Source: Massilia sp. ZL223 (GTDB taxonomy: Bacteria > Pseudomonadota > Gammaproteobacteria > Burkholderiales > Burkholderiaceae_D). Taken from it: DNA of 46,281 bases. The position numbers were made by a program, and so were the translations under genes. The notes beneath the pieces were generated by a model. That model saw nothing but the letters and a program-made list of their open reading frames with translations, searched no databases and was not told the DNA's origin. The stretch covers positions 1 to 46,281 of the forward strand of contig NZ_JAGPWD010000044.1 in NCBI RefSeq assembly GCF_018119395.1, written 5' to 3'. Below, piece after piece: positions 29,305 to 37,209 of the stretch (positions are counted from its first letter, which is position 1; the number at the start of each line of letters is the position of its first letter).

Positions 29305-30567
29305 ATGAACCGTGGTTTTTATACCATCATGGCGGCGCAGTTTTTCTCGTCGCTGGCAGACAATGCGCTTTTGTTTGTTGCTATCAGTCTGCTGACGTCG
29401 ATGAACGCCCCGGCTTCGCTGACCCCGCTGCTGAAGCTGTCATTCGTTCTGTTCTATGTGCTGCTGGCCGCCTTCGTGGGCGCGTTCGCCGATTCGCTGC
29501 CCAAGGGCCGCGTGATGTTCATCGCGAACCTGATCAAGATCGCCGGCTGCGCGCTGATGTTCTTCACCGTCCATCCGCTGCTCGCCTATGCCGTCGTCGG
29601 CTTCGGCGCGGCCGTGTATTCCCCCGCCAAGTACGGGATCCTGACCGAACTCCTGCCGCCTGAAAAGCTCGTACCGGCCAACGGCTGGATCGAGGGCCTG
29701 ACCGTGATGTCCATCATCCTCGGCACCGTCCTCGGCGGCACCCTGGTGAGCGAACGCGGCGGCGCCTTCCTGCTCGGCTTCGACCTGCCGGGCATGGCCA
29801 CCGGGATCGATACGGGCGCCGAAGCCGCGATGGCGGTCGTGGTCGGCATCTATGTGCTGGCCGCCCTGTTCAACCTGCGCATTCCGGACACCGGCGCCCG
29901 CTACGAGCACCAGGAACGCAATCCGGCCAAGCTGATCGTCGATTTCGCCAACTGCTCGGCCACCCTGTGGCGCGACAAGCTGGGCCAGATCTCGCTGGCC
30001 GTGACCACCCTGTTCTGGGGCGCCGGCGCGACCCTGCAATTCATCGTGCTGAAGTGGGCCGAGCGTTCGCTGCACATGCCGCTGGATAAAGCGACCAACC
30101 TGATCGGCGTGGTGGCCATTGGCGTCGCCCTGGGCGCCGTGATGGCGGCGCGCATGATCCCGCTGCGCAAATCGCTGACCGTGATCCCGCTCGGGATCAT
30201 CATGGGCCTGGTCGTGACCAGCATGATCTTCGTGACCTCGGTGAACCTGGCCTACCCACTGCTGGCCCTGATCGGTTTCCTGTCGGGCTTCTTCGTGGTG
30301 CCAATGAACGCGCTGCTGCAGCACCGCGGCCACGTCCTGATGAGCGCGGGCCACTCGATCGCGGTGCAGAACTTCAACGAGAACCTGTCGATCCTGACCA
30401 TGCTCGCGGCCTACGCGATCATGATCACCCTGAACCTGGACCTGGACGTCATCATCGTGGTGTTCGGCCTGTCGGTGGCGGGCATCATGTTCCTGATTCA
30501 GCGCCGCCATGCGCTCAACCAGCGCGAGCACGATTCGCTCGGGCTGATTGGCGAGGGCAAGCACTAA
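29305..30567 (+). CDS. lplT: Lysophospholipid transporter LplT
   Basis: The 420-residue major-facilitator protein has about 12 membrane helices. It begins MNRGFYTIMAAQFFSSLADN, a typical LplT start, with SPAKYGILTELLPPEKLVPANG in the conserved loop. LplT flips lysophosphatidylethanolamine across the inner membrane for reacylation. The usual partner aas acyltransferase is not next to it here. It is divergent from alr, and the next gene starts 27 bases downstream. Confidence 0.95.
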   Translation: MNRGFYTIMAAQFFSSLADNALLFVAISLLTSMNAPASLTPLLKLSFVLFYVLLAAFVGAFADSLPKGRVMFIANLIKIAGCALMFFTVHPLLAYAVVGFGAAVYSPAKYGILTELLPPEKLVPANGWIEGLTVMSIILGTVLGGTLVSERGGAFLLGFDLPGMATGIDTGAEAAMAVVVGIYVLAALFNLRIPDTGARYEHQERNPAKLIVDFANCSATLWRDKLGQISLAVTTLFWGAGATLQFIVLKWAERSLHMPLDKATNLIGVVAIGVALGAVMAARMIPLRKSLTVIPLGIIMGLVVTSMIFVTSVNLAYPLLALIGFLSGFFVVPMNALLQHRGHVLMSAGHSIAVQNFNENLSILTMLAAYAIMITLNLDLDVIIVVFGLSVAGIMFLIQRRHALNQREHDSLGLIGEGKH

Positions 30568-30594
30568 GTTCACCCACTCGCGACGGGACACCCC

Positions 30595-31263
30595 ATGACC
30601 AAACGTTTCGCTTTGCTCTTCGCCGCGATGTTCCTGGCTTGTATCGGCAATGCTGCCGATGTGAAGAACGCCAATCCTCAGGGAGAACGTGCCCCGGCGA
30701 CGAATTTCGCGTCCGCGACGGCATGGAAGTGGATGTACTTCGTCGCCGTCACTAACAAGAAGCCCAGCGACATCGACCTGTCGCAGGAGCTGATGAGCGG
30801 CCTGCTGTCTTCGGTCAATGCCCGCTCCGCGATTTATACGGGCGCGGCAATCGAACCTCAGTATCTCATCAATGCCAAAGGCACCACGGCGTGGATCGCC
30901 ATGTTCGCCTCGATTGCGATGACCAACAAGAGTCTGCTGACGTCCCTGGGCAAGGGTCCAGGATACGCGTGGGTCGCTCCCGCATGGATGAACCAGGCCT
31001 TCGGCAATCACGTCAACTGGCCCCAGAAGATGCTGCGCTCCCACGACCTGGAGCTGAAGGGCTACAAGATGGTGGCGATCCCGTTTGTGGTGCCCGACAA
31101 TGGCGCCGCCTTGAAGAACATGCTGCAGTCGGCCAAGGCGCCGGACGGCAGCGTGGAAGTGTTCGGTTTCCACGAATTCGATGAAAGCAATCCTGAAGCC
31201 CTGCTCGTGGAGCATGAAAAGATCGCCGCCTTCATCAAAGGCGGCAGGTCCCTGAAGCGCTGA
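30595..31263 (+). CDS. Unknown secreted protein
   Basis: The 222-residue protein has a signal peptide (residues 1-20, ending IGNA) followed by a mature soluble domain rich in aromatic residues (TAWKWMYFVAV, GYAWVAPAWMNQAF). I do not recognise a family or catalytic motif. Codon use looks like that of its neighbours. It lies 27 bases downstream of lplT, with no terminator seen between, so it may be cotranscribed with it. It converges on the DUF1853 gene with a 15-base gap. Periplasmic or secreted by inference; function unknown. Confidence 0.8.
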   Translation: MTKRFALLFAAMFLACIGNAADVKNANPQGERAPATNFASATAWKWMYFVAVTNKKPSDIDLSQELMSGLLSSVNARSAIYTGAAIEPQYLINAKGTTAWIAMFASIAMTNKSLLTSLGKGPGYAWVAPAWMNQAFGNHVNWPQKMLRSHDLELKGYKMVAIPFVVPDNGAALKNMLQSAKAPDGSVEVFGFHEFDESNPEALLVEHEKIAAFIKGGRSLKR

Positions 31264-31278
31264 TCGGCCTAGCGCGTC

Positions 31279-32235
31279 CTACCCGACCGGCTTCACCATC
31301 CTCACTTCGCTGGCGCGCTCGCGCCAGTCGTTGGGCACGATGAACCCGCGCTCGACCTCCTCGATGCAGCCGGGACGCTGGCGCACCACCGACACCAGCA
31401 CCGGCTTGCTGGCGTTCTCGAACTGGTAGGACAGCTCCTGGAACAGCTGGCCGCGGCTCAGCATCCACACCGCCGACGCGGCGCGGAACGGCGCGAGCCA
31501 TTGCAGTCGCGGCAGGATCAGGAAGTCGTCGCCTTCGATCTCGTCGAGTTCATCGAGTGCGCACCAGAAACCGCGGCAATGGCCGGCCGCGATGCCTTGC
31601 ATCAGCGGCCAGCTCCCGCGCGGATAGAACAGCCAGCCCTTGACCAGCGCGCGCGCCTGCGTCACGGGGCGCGGCAGCACTTCCTGCGCGGCCGGGTGCG
31701 CGCCCAGGGTCAGCTGGCGGTCGAACACCTTGCGCATCTTCTTGCCCAGGCTGTCGGCCAGGTTGGGGCCGACCAGGGCGTCGAATTCCTGGCCGCCGGC
31801 CCCGTCCAGCAGGTAGAACTTGGTGGCGAACTCGATGTGCTCGACCGCGTCCGGGCCGGCGTCCAGCAGGAAGTCGAATTCACCGATGGTGTCGTTGCGG
31901 CTGGCCCGCACCTGCAGGCCATGCGCCACCAGCCGGCCCTGCTGCTCGAAGTAGAAGGCCATCAGCTTTTCGGCATACAGGCCAAGACGGGTGTACATTT
32001 TCGCGCCAAGGGCGGCGTCGAGCTCCGAAGGGTCGTGGTCGACCCGCGCCAGCCAGGCCGCGACTTCGGGCGCCACCGGGCCGAGGGTGGCGACACGCCC
32101 AATCCAGGCCGGATCGTGAATGTCGAGCAGGTCGGGCGCGTCGAGCAGCCAGGCAAGCGCCCGGACCCGGGCGCGCCGCAGGTGGCCCCAGCGGCGATGG
32201 AAGGATTCCTGGTAGCTCTCAGCGGCCGCCGGCAT
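31279..32235 (-). CDS. DUF1853-family protein
   Basis: The 318-residue protein matches the DUF1853 type by pattern: an N-terminal LGLYAEKLMAFYFEQ helix, then a nuclease-like core with GEFDFLLDAG, HIEFATKFYLLD and later GWLFYPRG and HCRGFWC. The E-F-D...E-x-x-x-K pattern resembles PD-(D/E)xK nucleases, which is my inference. I chose ATG 32235 (MPAAAESYQESFHRR), overlapping the upstream UDG gene by 17 bases, because residues further upstream are that gene in another frame. It is last in the tsaB-rimI-UDG operon. Confidence 0.82.
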   Translation of the reverse strand: MPAAAESYQESFHRRWGHLRRARVRALAWLLDAPDLLDIHDPAWIGRVATLGPVAPEVAAWLARVDHDPSELDAALGAKMYTRLGLYAEKLMAFYFEQQGRLVAHGLQVRASRNDTIGEFDFLLDAGPDAVEHIEFATKFYLLDGAGGQEFDALVGPNLADSLGKKMRKVFDRQLTLGAHPAAQEVLPRPVTQARALVKGWLFYPRGSWPLMQGIAAGHCRGFWCALDELDEIEGDDFLILPRLQWLAPFRAASAVWMLSRGQLFQELSYQFENASKPVLVSVVRQRPGCIEEVERGFIVPNDWRERASEVRMVKPVG

Positions 32236-33076
32236 CGAGCGCCCTCGCCCGGCACAAATCGGCCCATGCGAGCGCCTTGTCCTGGCCGCGCCGCAGCAGT
32301 TCGCCCGGATGCAGGGTCGCCACCAGCGGAACCTCACCCAGCCGGTGCACGGCGCCGCGCGCGCCCGCCAGCGGTTCGCTCAGCGGACGGCCGAGCAGGC
32401 CGTTGGCCGCGACCTGGCCCAGGGTGAGCACGGTCGATGCGCCGCTCAATGCGAGTTCGCGCTCCAGGTAGGGGCGGCAGGCTTCCACTTCCTCAAGCGT
32501 CGGCGCGCGGTCGCCGCCCTTGGGGCTGACCGGGCGGCACTTCACCAGCGGCGTGACATAGGCATCGCGCTCGCGCGACAGGCCGACGGCGTGCAGCATG
32601 TTCTCCAGCAGCTTGCCGGCATCGCCGCTGACCGGCTGGCCAGCCTGCTCGTCCTGGGCGCCCGGCGTGCCGGCCACCACCATCCAGCGCGCCTGGCGCG
32701 GGCCGGAACCGAACATCGGCTTGCGGCCTTCGCTGCAGGCGCCGCAGCGGCGGCAGTTGGCCACCGCCAGGCGCAGCGCGGCCCAGTCCATGCGGGCGAT
32801 GTCGGTGACCGTTTCTTCCGGCACCGCGGCATCGTCCCACGCCGCTTCGAATGCGTCTCCGGCGGGGGCAGGCGCCGGTTTGGCGACCGGCGCGGGCGCA
32901 GCTTCGGCGGGCGTTTCTGCCGGTGTCTCGGCAGGCGGTTCCGCCAGCTCGGCCACGACCGACGCCTCTTCCGCTTCCGGCACGTCAACAGCCTCGGGCG
33001 CGCTGCGCAGCTGCCACAGCGGGCCGATTCCCATCTCCGTCAGGAATACGGCGTCGCGTTCGCTGATCTTCTTCAT
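32219..33076 (-). CDS. Divergent family-4-like uracil-DNA glycosylase
   Basis: The 285-residue protein has an N-terminal cap, a Pro/Ala/Glu-rich linker (about 27-75) and a C-terminal UDG fold. Cys108, Cys111, Cys180 and Cys200 fit the 4Fe-4S ligands of family-4 enzymes (CRRC, VKCRP, EACRPYL). Motif A reads AGTPGAQDEQAG (135-146) where family 4 has GEAPGxxED, so the conserved acidic Glu is replaced by Gly136. Motif B is HPGELLR (256-262). Its start overlaps the rimI stop by four bases. Glycosylase activity is therefore uncertain, although the fold call is firm. Confidence 0.85.
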   Translation of the reverse strand: MKKISERDAVFLTEMGIGPLWQLRSAPEAVDVPEAEEASVVAELAEPPAETPAETPAEAAPAPVAKPAPAPAGDAFEAAWDDAAVPEETVTDIARMDWAALRLAVANCRRCGACSEGRKPMFGSGPRQARWMVVAGTPGAQDEQAGQPVSGDAGKLLENMLHAVGLSRERDAYVTPLVKCRPVSPKGGDRAPTLEEVEACRPYLERELALSGASTVLTLGQVAANGLLGRPLSEPLAGARGAVHRLGEVPLVATLHPGELLRRGQDKALAWADLCRARALDAGGR

Positions 33077-33543
33077 AACTCGAGCCTCATCACGATGGCA
33101 TCCTCGCGTCCGCCCGGTCCGGCGGGATAATAGCCCTTGCGGCGGCCGATTTCGGCGTAGCCGTGGCGGCGGTAGACCTCCAGCGCGCGTTCGTTGGACG
33201 GGCGCACTTCCAGCAGCACCGAGGCCATGCCCTGGTCGCGGGCGCGCGCGGCGATCCGGTCCAGCAGGTGGCGGCCCAGTCCCTGGCGCTGGCGGGCGCC
33301 GGACACCGCCACATCGAGCAGGTGGGCTTCATCGACCACGTACATCAATAAATAGTAGGCGGCCAGCGCGCCCGCCGGGTCGCGCACGGTCCAGGCGTCG
33401 TAGCCGCTGCTGAGCGACTCGGCGAAGTTGGCGCGGCTCCAGGGATAGGGAAAAACGCTCTGCTCGAGCGCCCACACCTCGTCCACGTCACCGGCCGTCA
33501 TCGGCGCATAGGCCAATTGGGAAAATGCTGGCATCCCGGTCAT
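33073..33543 (-). CDS. rimI: Ribosomal-protein-alanine N-acetyltransferase RimI-like
   Basis: The 156-residue GNAT acetyltransferase has the acetyl-CoA motif VSGARQRQGLGRHLLDRI, LEVRPSNERALEVYRRHGY, and the C-terminal GYYPAGPGGREDAIVMRL. RimI acetylates the N-terminal alanine of ribosomal protein S18 and may also modify other proteins. Its position directly after tsaB (four-base ATGA overlap) is the common bacterial arrangement and supports the call. Confidence 0.93.
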   Translation of the reverse strand: MTGMPAFSQLAYAPMTAGDVDEVWALEQSVFPYPWSRANFAESLSSGYDAWTVRDPAGALAAYYLLMYVVDEAHLLDVAVSGARQRQGLGRHLLDRIAARARDQGMASVLLEVRPSNERALEVYRRHGYAEIGRRKGYYPAGPGGREDAIVMRLEL

Positions 33544-34259
33544 TTGTCGTTCCCGGCGGCCTTGGCGGCGTTGATGGCCTGGCGCTCGGCGCTGGTATAG
33601 GCCACCTTGTTGCGCAGGTAGATCGGCTGGGCCTGGGCGGCGGGCACGCCCTGCCCGCTCGCCAGCGCGCCGGGGGCCAGCACGGCCAGTTCCCGGGCAT
33701 GCGGCACGATGTCCGCCAGCGCACCGGCCGCATAGGGCTGGTCCGCGAAGGCCTCAGGATAGGCCGAGAATCCGTTGCCGCAGGCTTGCAGTCCCGCGGC
33801 CGCCACCGGCGCCACGTCCTGCGGCGCGCTCAGCGCGGGCGCGGCGACTTCGCGCCAGGCGCCGTTTTCATGACGGTACTGCGCCCAGTACACCTCGCCC
33901 ATGCGCGCATCCAGCACGGCCAGCACCTCGTGCGCGCCGCTGCGGGCGCGGCAGGCCTCGGCCATCGCTTCCAGGGTTACCATGGGCAGCACCGGCAGGC
34001 CGGCGCCATAGGCGAGGCCCTGGGCGACGCCGCAGGCGGTGCGCACGCCGGTGAAGGAGCCGGGACCGGCGCCGAAGGCGACCGCATCGAGCTGCGCCAG
34101 CGCGAGGCCGGATTCCTGCAGGAGTTCCTGGACCATCGGCAGGACCGATTGCGAATGGGTGCGCACGCCCGAGGAGGCGCGCACGAACACGTTGTCCCCG
34201 GCCAGCAGGGCGCAAGAGGCGAGCTCGGACGAGGTTTCGATAGCGAGGATGTTAGGCAT
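33540..34259 (-). CDS. tsaB: tRNA threonylcarbamoyladenosine synthesis protein TsaB
   Basis: The 239-residue ASKHA-fold protein begins MPNILAIETSSELASCALL, with the motif FGAGPGSFTGVRTACGVAQG. TsaB partners TsaD and TsaE in forming t6A37 in tRNAs that read ANN codons. It is likely inactive alone and serves as scaffold. I chose ATG 34259 over the longer open frame, since the family starts there. It heads the tsaB-rimI-UDG-DUF1853 operon, divergent from the thioredoxin-like gene. Confidence 0.95.
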   Translation of the reverse strand: MPNILAIETSSELASCALLAGDNVFVRASSGVRTHSQSVLPMVQELLQESGLALAQLDAVAFGAGPGSFTGVRTACGVAQGLAYGAGLPVLPMVTLEAMAEACRARSGAHEVLAVLDARMGEVYWAQYRHENGAWREVAAPALSAPQDVAPVAAAGLQACGNGFSAYPEAFADQPYAAGALADIVPHARELAVLAPGALASGQGVPAAQAQPIYLRNKVAYTSAERQAINAAKAAGNDK

Positions 34260-34357
34260 GCCGTATTTTAACCGCTCGGCCGCGCGGCAACCATGGCGGG
34301 GCCGGTCCGCGGCGCGATTGCGACGCACTTGCGACGCACCCGCCGACTCGCGTTAGA

Positions 34358-34783
34358 ATGCCGCTCATGCATAGCCTGACCCTCGATTCCACCACCCGCG
34401 ACACCATCGCCGCCGCCCTCGACGGCGACGGCTGGACGGTCGCCTGCCTGTGCGCGGCCTGGTGCGGCACCTGCTCGTCCTACCGCGCCACCTTCGAGCA
34501 GGTGGCCGCGCGCCACCCCGACAAGCATTTCGTCTGGATCGACATCGAAGACCAGGCCGACCTGGTCGGCGACCTGGACGTGGAAAACTTCCCCACCCTG
34601 CTGCTCCAGCACGGCGATACGGTGGCCTTCTTCGGCACCATGCTGCCGGACGGCGCCGTGGCCGACCGCCTGGTGCAGGCGCAGGCGGAACTCAGCGATG
34701 ACGAACTGGCAAGGCTGGCCCAGTCGAGCGAGGAGCGGCGCGGGTGGCAGCGGGACTGCAACCTGCGGAACTTGCTGACGTAG
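34358..34783 (+). CDS. Thioredoxin-family protein
   Basis: The 141-residue protein has a thioredoxin fold with redox motif WCGTC (Cys36 and Cys39), FVWIDIEDQADLVGDLDVEN and the cis-proline segment NFPTLLL. No signal peptide is visible, so it is cytosolic. Starts at 34358 and 34367 are both ATG. A -10-like TAGAAT (34354-34359) overlaps the first, so translation from 34367 could be leaderless. Its TAG stop lies inside a repeat (34779-34892). It is divergent from tsaB. The redox partner is unknown. Confidence 0.88.
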   Translation: MPLMHSLTLDSTTRDTIAAALDGDGWTVACLCAAWCGTCSSYRATFEQVAARHPDKHFVWIDIEDQADLVGDLDVENFPTLLLQHGDTVAFFGTMLPDGAVADRLVQAQAELSDDELARLAQSSEERRGWQRDCNLRNLLT

Positions 34784-34892
34784 GGTGGGCGGCTCCGCCG
34801 CCCACGCGGTGATCGCTAACGGCTCCGATTCCAGGCTCGATGACCTAGCTGCCAACTATCACCGCGTGGACGGCAGAGCCGTCCACCCTACG
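34779..34892. repeat. Inverted pair of REP-like hairpins spanning a convergent junction
   Basis: Arms at 34779-34813 and 34858-34892 are near-exact inverted copies (35 bases each). Each is itself a hairpin: GGGCGGC-TCC-GCCGCCC in the first, and GTGGACGGC-AGA-GCCGTCCAC in the second. The differences between arms are compensated within each hairpin (GGGCGGC/GCCGCCC against GGACGGC/GCCGTCC). The outer edge CGTAGGGTGG supplies the TAG stop codons of both flanking convergent genes. It can also act as a bidirectional transcription barrier. Confidence 0.88.
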
Positions 34893-37209
34893 CCAGCCGT
34901 AGCGGCAAACTTCTCAGCCGCTGCCCCGTCAGCTTGAACAGCGCCGCCGCCACGGCCGGCGCCACCGGCGGCACGGCCGGTTCGCCCACGCCTTCCGGAT
35001 GCGCCGCGCTCGGCATGATGATGGTCTCGACATGCGGCGCCCGGTCCATCCGGACCACCGGGTAATCGCCGAAGTTCGACTGCTGCACGCGCCCGTCGCG
35101 CAGGGTGATTTCGCCGCCCAGCGCCGCCGACAGCCCGAACACCACCGCCGATTCCACCTGCTGGGCCACGATGTTCGGGTTGACCACGATCCCGCAGTCG
35201 ATCGCGCACACCACGCGGTGCACGCGGATATCCTTGCCCTCGACCGACACCTCGGCCACCTGGGCCACCGTGGTGCCGAAAGAGCGGTGCAGCGCCACGC
35301 CATGCGCGCGGCCTGGCGCCGGCTCGCCGGCCTGCTTCACCGCCGCGTCCAGCACCGCGAGCGCGGCGGGTTGACCCGCCAGCAGCGCGCGCCGGTAAGC
35401 CACGCTGTCCTGGCGGGCTTCATGCGCCAGCTCCTCCAGGAAGCTCTCCTTGAAGAAGGCGTTGTGCGAATGCCCGACCGAGCGCCAGTAGCCGATCGGC
35501 ACCGCGCTGTCGACGGTCACGTGCTCCACGCGCAGGTTCTCGATCGCATACTGCTGGTCGAATTCCCCCTCGGCCGTGGTCTTGTCCGGCCCCACGGCGG
35601 GCAAGCCCAGGTTGCGCGGGAAGTACTGGTGGCCGATGGCAGCGCTGGCCGATTTGTTGTTCCAGGCGACGATGTTCCCTTCGGCGTCGAGGTGGGCGCG
35701 GAAGCGCGCCAGCGCCGCCGGCCGATAGACGTCGTGGGTGGTGTCGTCCTCGCGGGTCCAGATCAGCTGCACCGGCTGGCCGCGCACGGCCGGGGCGGCG
35801 GCCACCGCCACCGCCTGGGCCACCATGTCCACTTCCAGGCGCCGGCCGAAGCCGCCGCCCAGCAGCATGACCTCGATTTGGACCTGCTCGCGCCCCACGC
35901 CGGCCACGCGCGCGGCCACGTCGACCGCGATGCTCGGCACCTGGGTCGAGGCCCACAGCCTGACCTTGCCGTCCGCCACCTGGGCGGTGCAGTTGATCGG
36001 CTCCATCGTGGCGTGCGCCAGGTAAGGCGCGCGGTACTCGGCATCGATGCGCCGGGCGGTCTTCACCTCCTGGGCGCCGCTGTCGTGGTACACGTAGCCG
36101 CTCTCCTCGTCGAGGGCGCGCGCCAGCTGCTCGAACACGCCCTCGCTCGACAACGCGGCATGCTCGCCCTCGTGCCAGTTCACCGTCAGCGCATTCACCG
36201 CCTGGCGCGCCTGCCACCAGTTGGACGCCACCACGGCCACGCCGGCGCCAGCGCCGGTGCGCTCGCCCAGCGCCGACGAGAAATCGGTCACCGCGATCAC
36301 GCCGGGCATGCCCTTGATCTGCGCGGCATCGAAACCGCCCACCTTGCCGCCCACCACGGGCGACATCTTGAGCGCCGCGTACACCATCCCGGGCGGGCGC
36401 GCGTCGATGCCGAAGCGCGCGCTTCCATCGGTCTTGATGCGGCTGTCCACGCGCGGCACCGGCTTGCCGATCAGGCGGAAGGCGCCCGGCTCCTTCAGGC
36501 GCACGTCTTCCGGATCGACCTCGGCGCCCAGCTCGGCCGCCCGCGCGGCAAGCGAGCCATAGCCGGCGCGGCGGCCGTCCGCATGGATCACGAAACCGTC
36601 TTCGGTGCGGCAGTCGGCCAGGTCCGCCTTCCATTGTGCGGCGGCGGCGCGCAGCAGCATGGCGCGCGCCACGGCGCCCGCTTCGCGCATCGGCGTCCAG
36701 GCGTCGCGCACGCTGCTTGATCCGCCGGTGAACATGATGCCCAGCTCGCGCCCGACCTTGGCCAGCAGCCAGTTCGCGCCCTGGCTAACGCCGCCCTCGT
36801 CGTCCGGATGGAAAGGCAGGTTCTCGCGCATCACGGCGACGTTGGCGAAGATCTTGTCGATCGGGGCCCTGGCCACGCGCACGGCGGCCAGCGGCACATC
36901 GAGCTCCTCGGCCAGCAGCATCGGCAGCGCGGTGTGCACGCCCTGCCCCATTTCGCTGCGCGGCACCACCACCGACACCGTGCCGTCCGGCGCGATCGCG
37001 ACCCAGCCGTTGAGCGCCACCGCGCCATCGGTCACCGGCAGCGGATCGGCCGTGTGCAGGCGCTGGCGCGGGGGCTGCACGCCCCAGCCGACCAGCAGCG
37101 CGCCGGTCGCCAGCACGCCGCCGATCAAAAAGCGCCGGCGGCCGCGCCGCGCGGGTAAGGCCGGGTCAGTCTGCGGCGCCGGAGGCGGCACCAACTTCAA
37201 ATTCCTCAT
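34888..37209 (-). CDS. Molybdopterin-binding oxidoreductase subunit (IorB/xanthine dehydrogenase type)
   Basis: The 773-residue protein resembles the large subunit of isoquinoline 1-oxidoreductase (IorB). It has a twin-arginine-type leader (RRGRRRFLIGG, about 21-31), SEMGQGVHTALPMLLAEELD, FGRRLEVDMVAQA preceded by a Gly-rich loop (VMLLGGGFGRR), and GVGEPAVPPVAPAVAAALF near the end, the cofactor-binding and catalytic Glu region. It would act in the periplasm with a 2Fe-2S subunit, but no iorA gene is near. Its start overlaps the upstream GGDEF/EAL gene by 44 bases. Substrate unknown. Confidence 0.9.
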   Translation of the reverse strand: MRNLKLVPPPAPQTDPALPARRGRRRFLIGGVLATGALLVGWGVQPPRQRLHTADPLPVTDGAVALNGWVAIAPDGTVSVVVPRSEMGQGVHTALPMLLAEELDVPLAAVRVARAPIDKIFANVAVMRENLPFHPDDEGGVSQGANWLLAKVGRELGIMFTGGSSSVRDAWTPMREAGAVARAMLLRAAAAQWKADLADCRTEDGFVIHADGRRAGYGSLAARAAELGAEVDPEDVRLKEPGAFRLIGKPVPRVDSRIKTDGSARFGIDARPPGMVYAALKMSPVVGGKVGGFDAAQIKGMPGVIAVTDFSSALGERTGAGAGVAVVASNWWQARQAVNALTVNWHEGEHAALSSEGVFEQLARALDEESGYVYHDSGAQEVKTARRIDAEYRAPYLAHATMEPINCTAQVADGKVRLWASTQVPSIAVDVAARVAGVGREQVQIEVMLLGGGFGRRLEVDMVAQAVAVAAAPAVRGQPVQLIWTREDDTTHDVYRPAALARFRAHLDAEGNIVAWNNKSASAAIGHQYFPRNLGLPAVGPDKTTAEGEFDQQYAIENLRVEHVTVDSAVPIGYWRSVGHSHNAFFKESFLEELAHEARQDSVAYRRALLAGQPAALAVLDAAVKQAGEPAPGRAHGVALHRSFGTTVAQVAEVSVEGKDIRVHRVVCAIDCGIVVNPNIVAQQVESAVVFGLSAALGGEITLRDGRVQQSNFGDYPVVRMDRAPHVETIIMPSAAHPEGVGEPAVPPVAPAVAAALFKLTGQRLRSLPLRLA

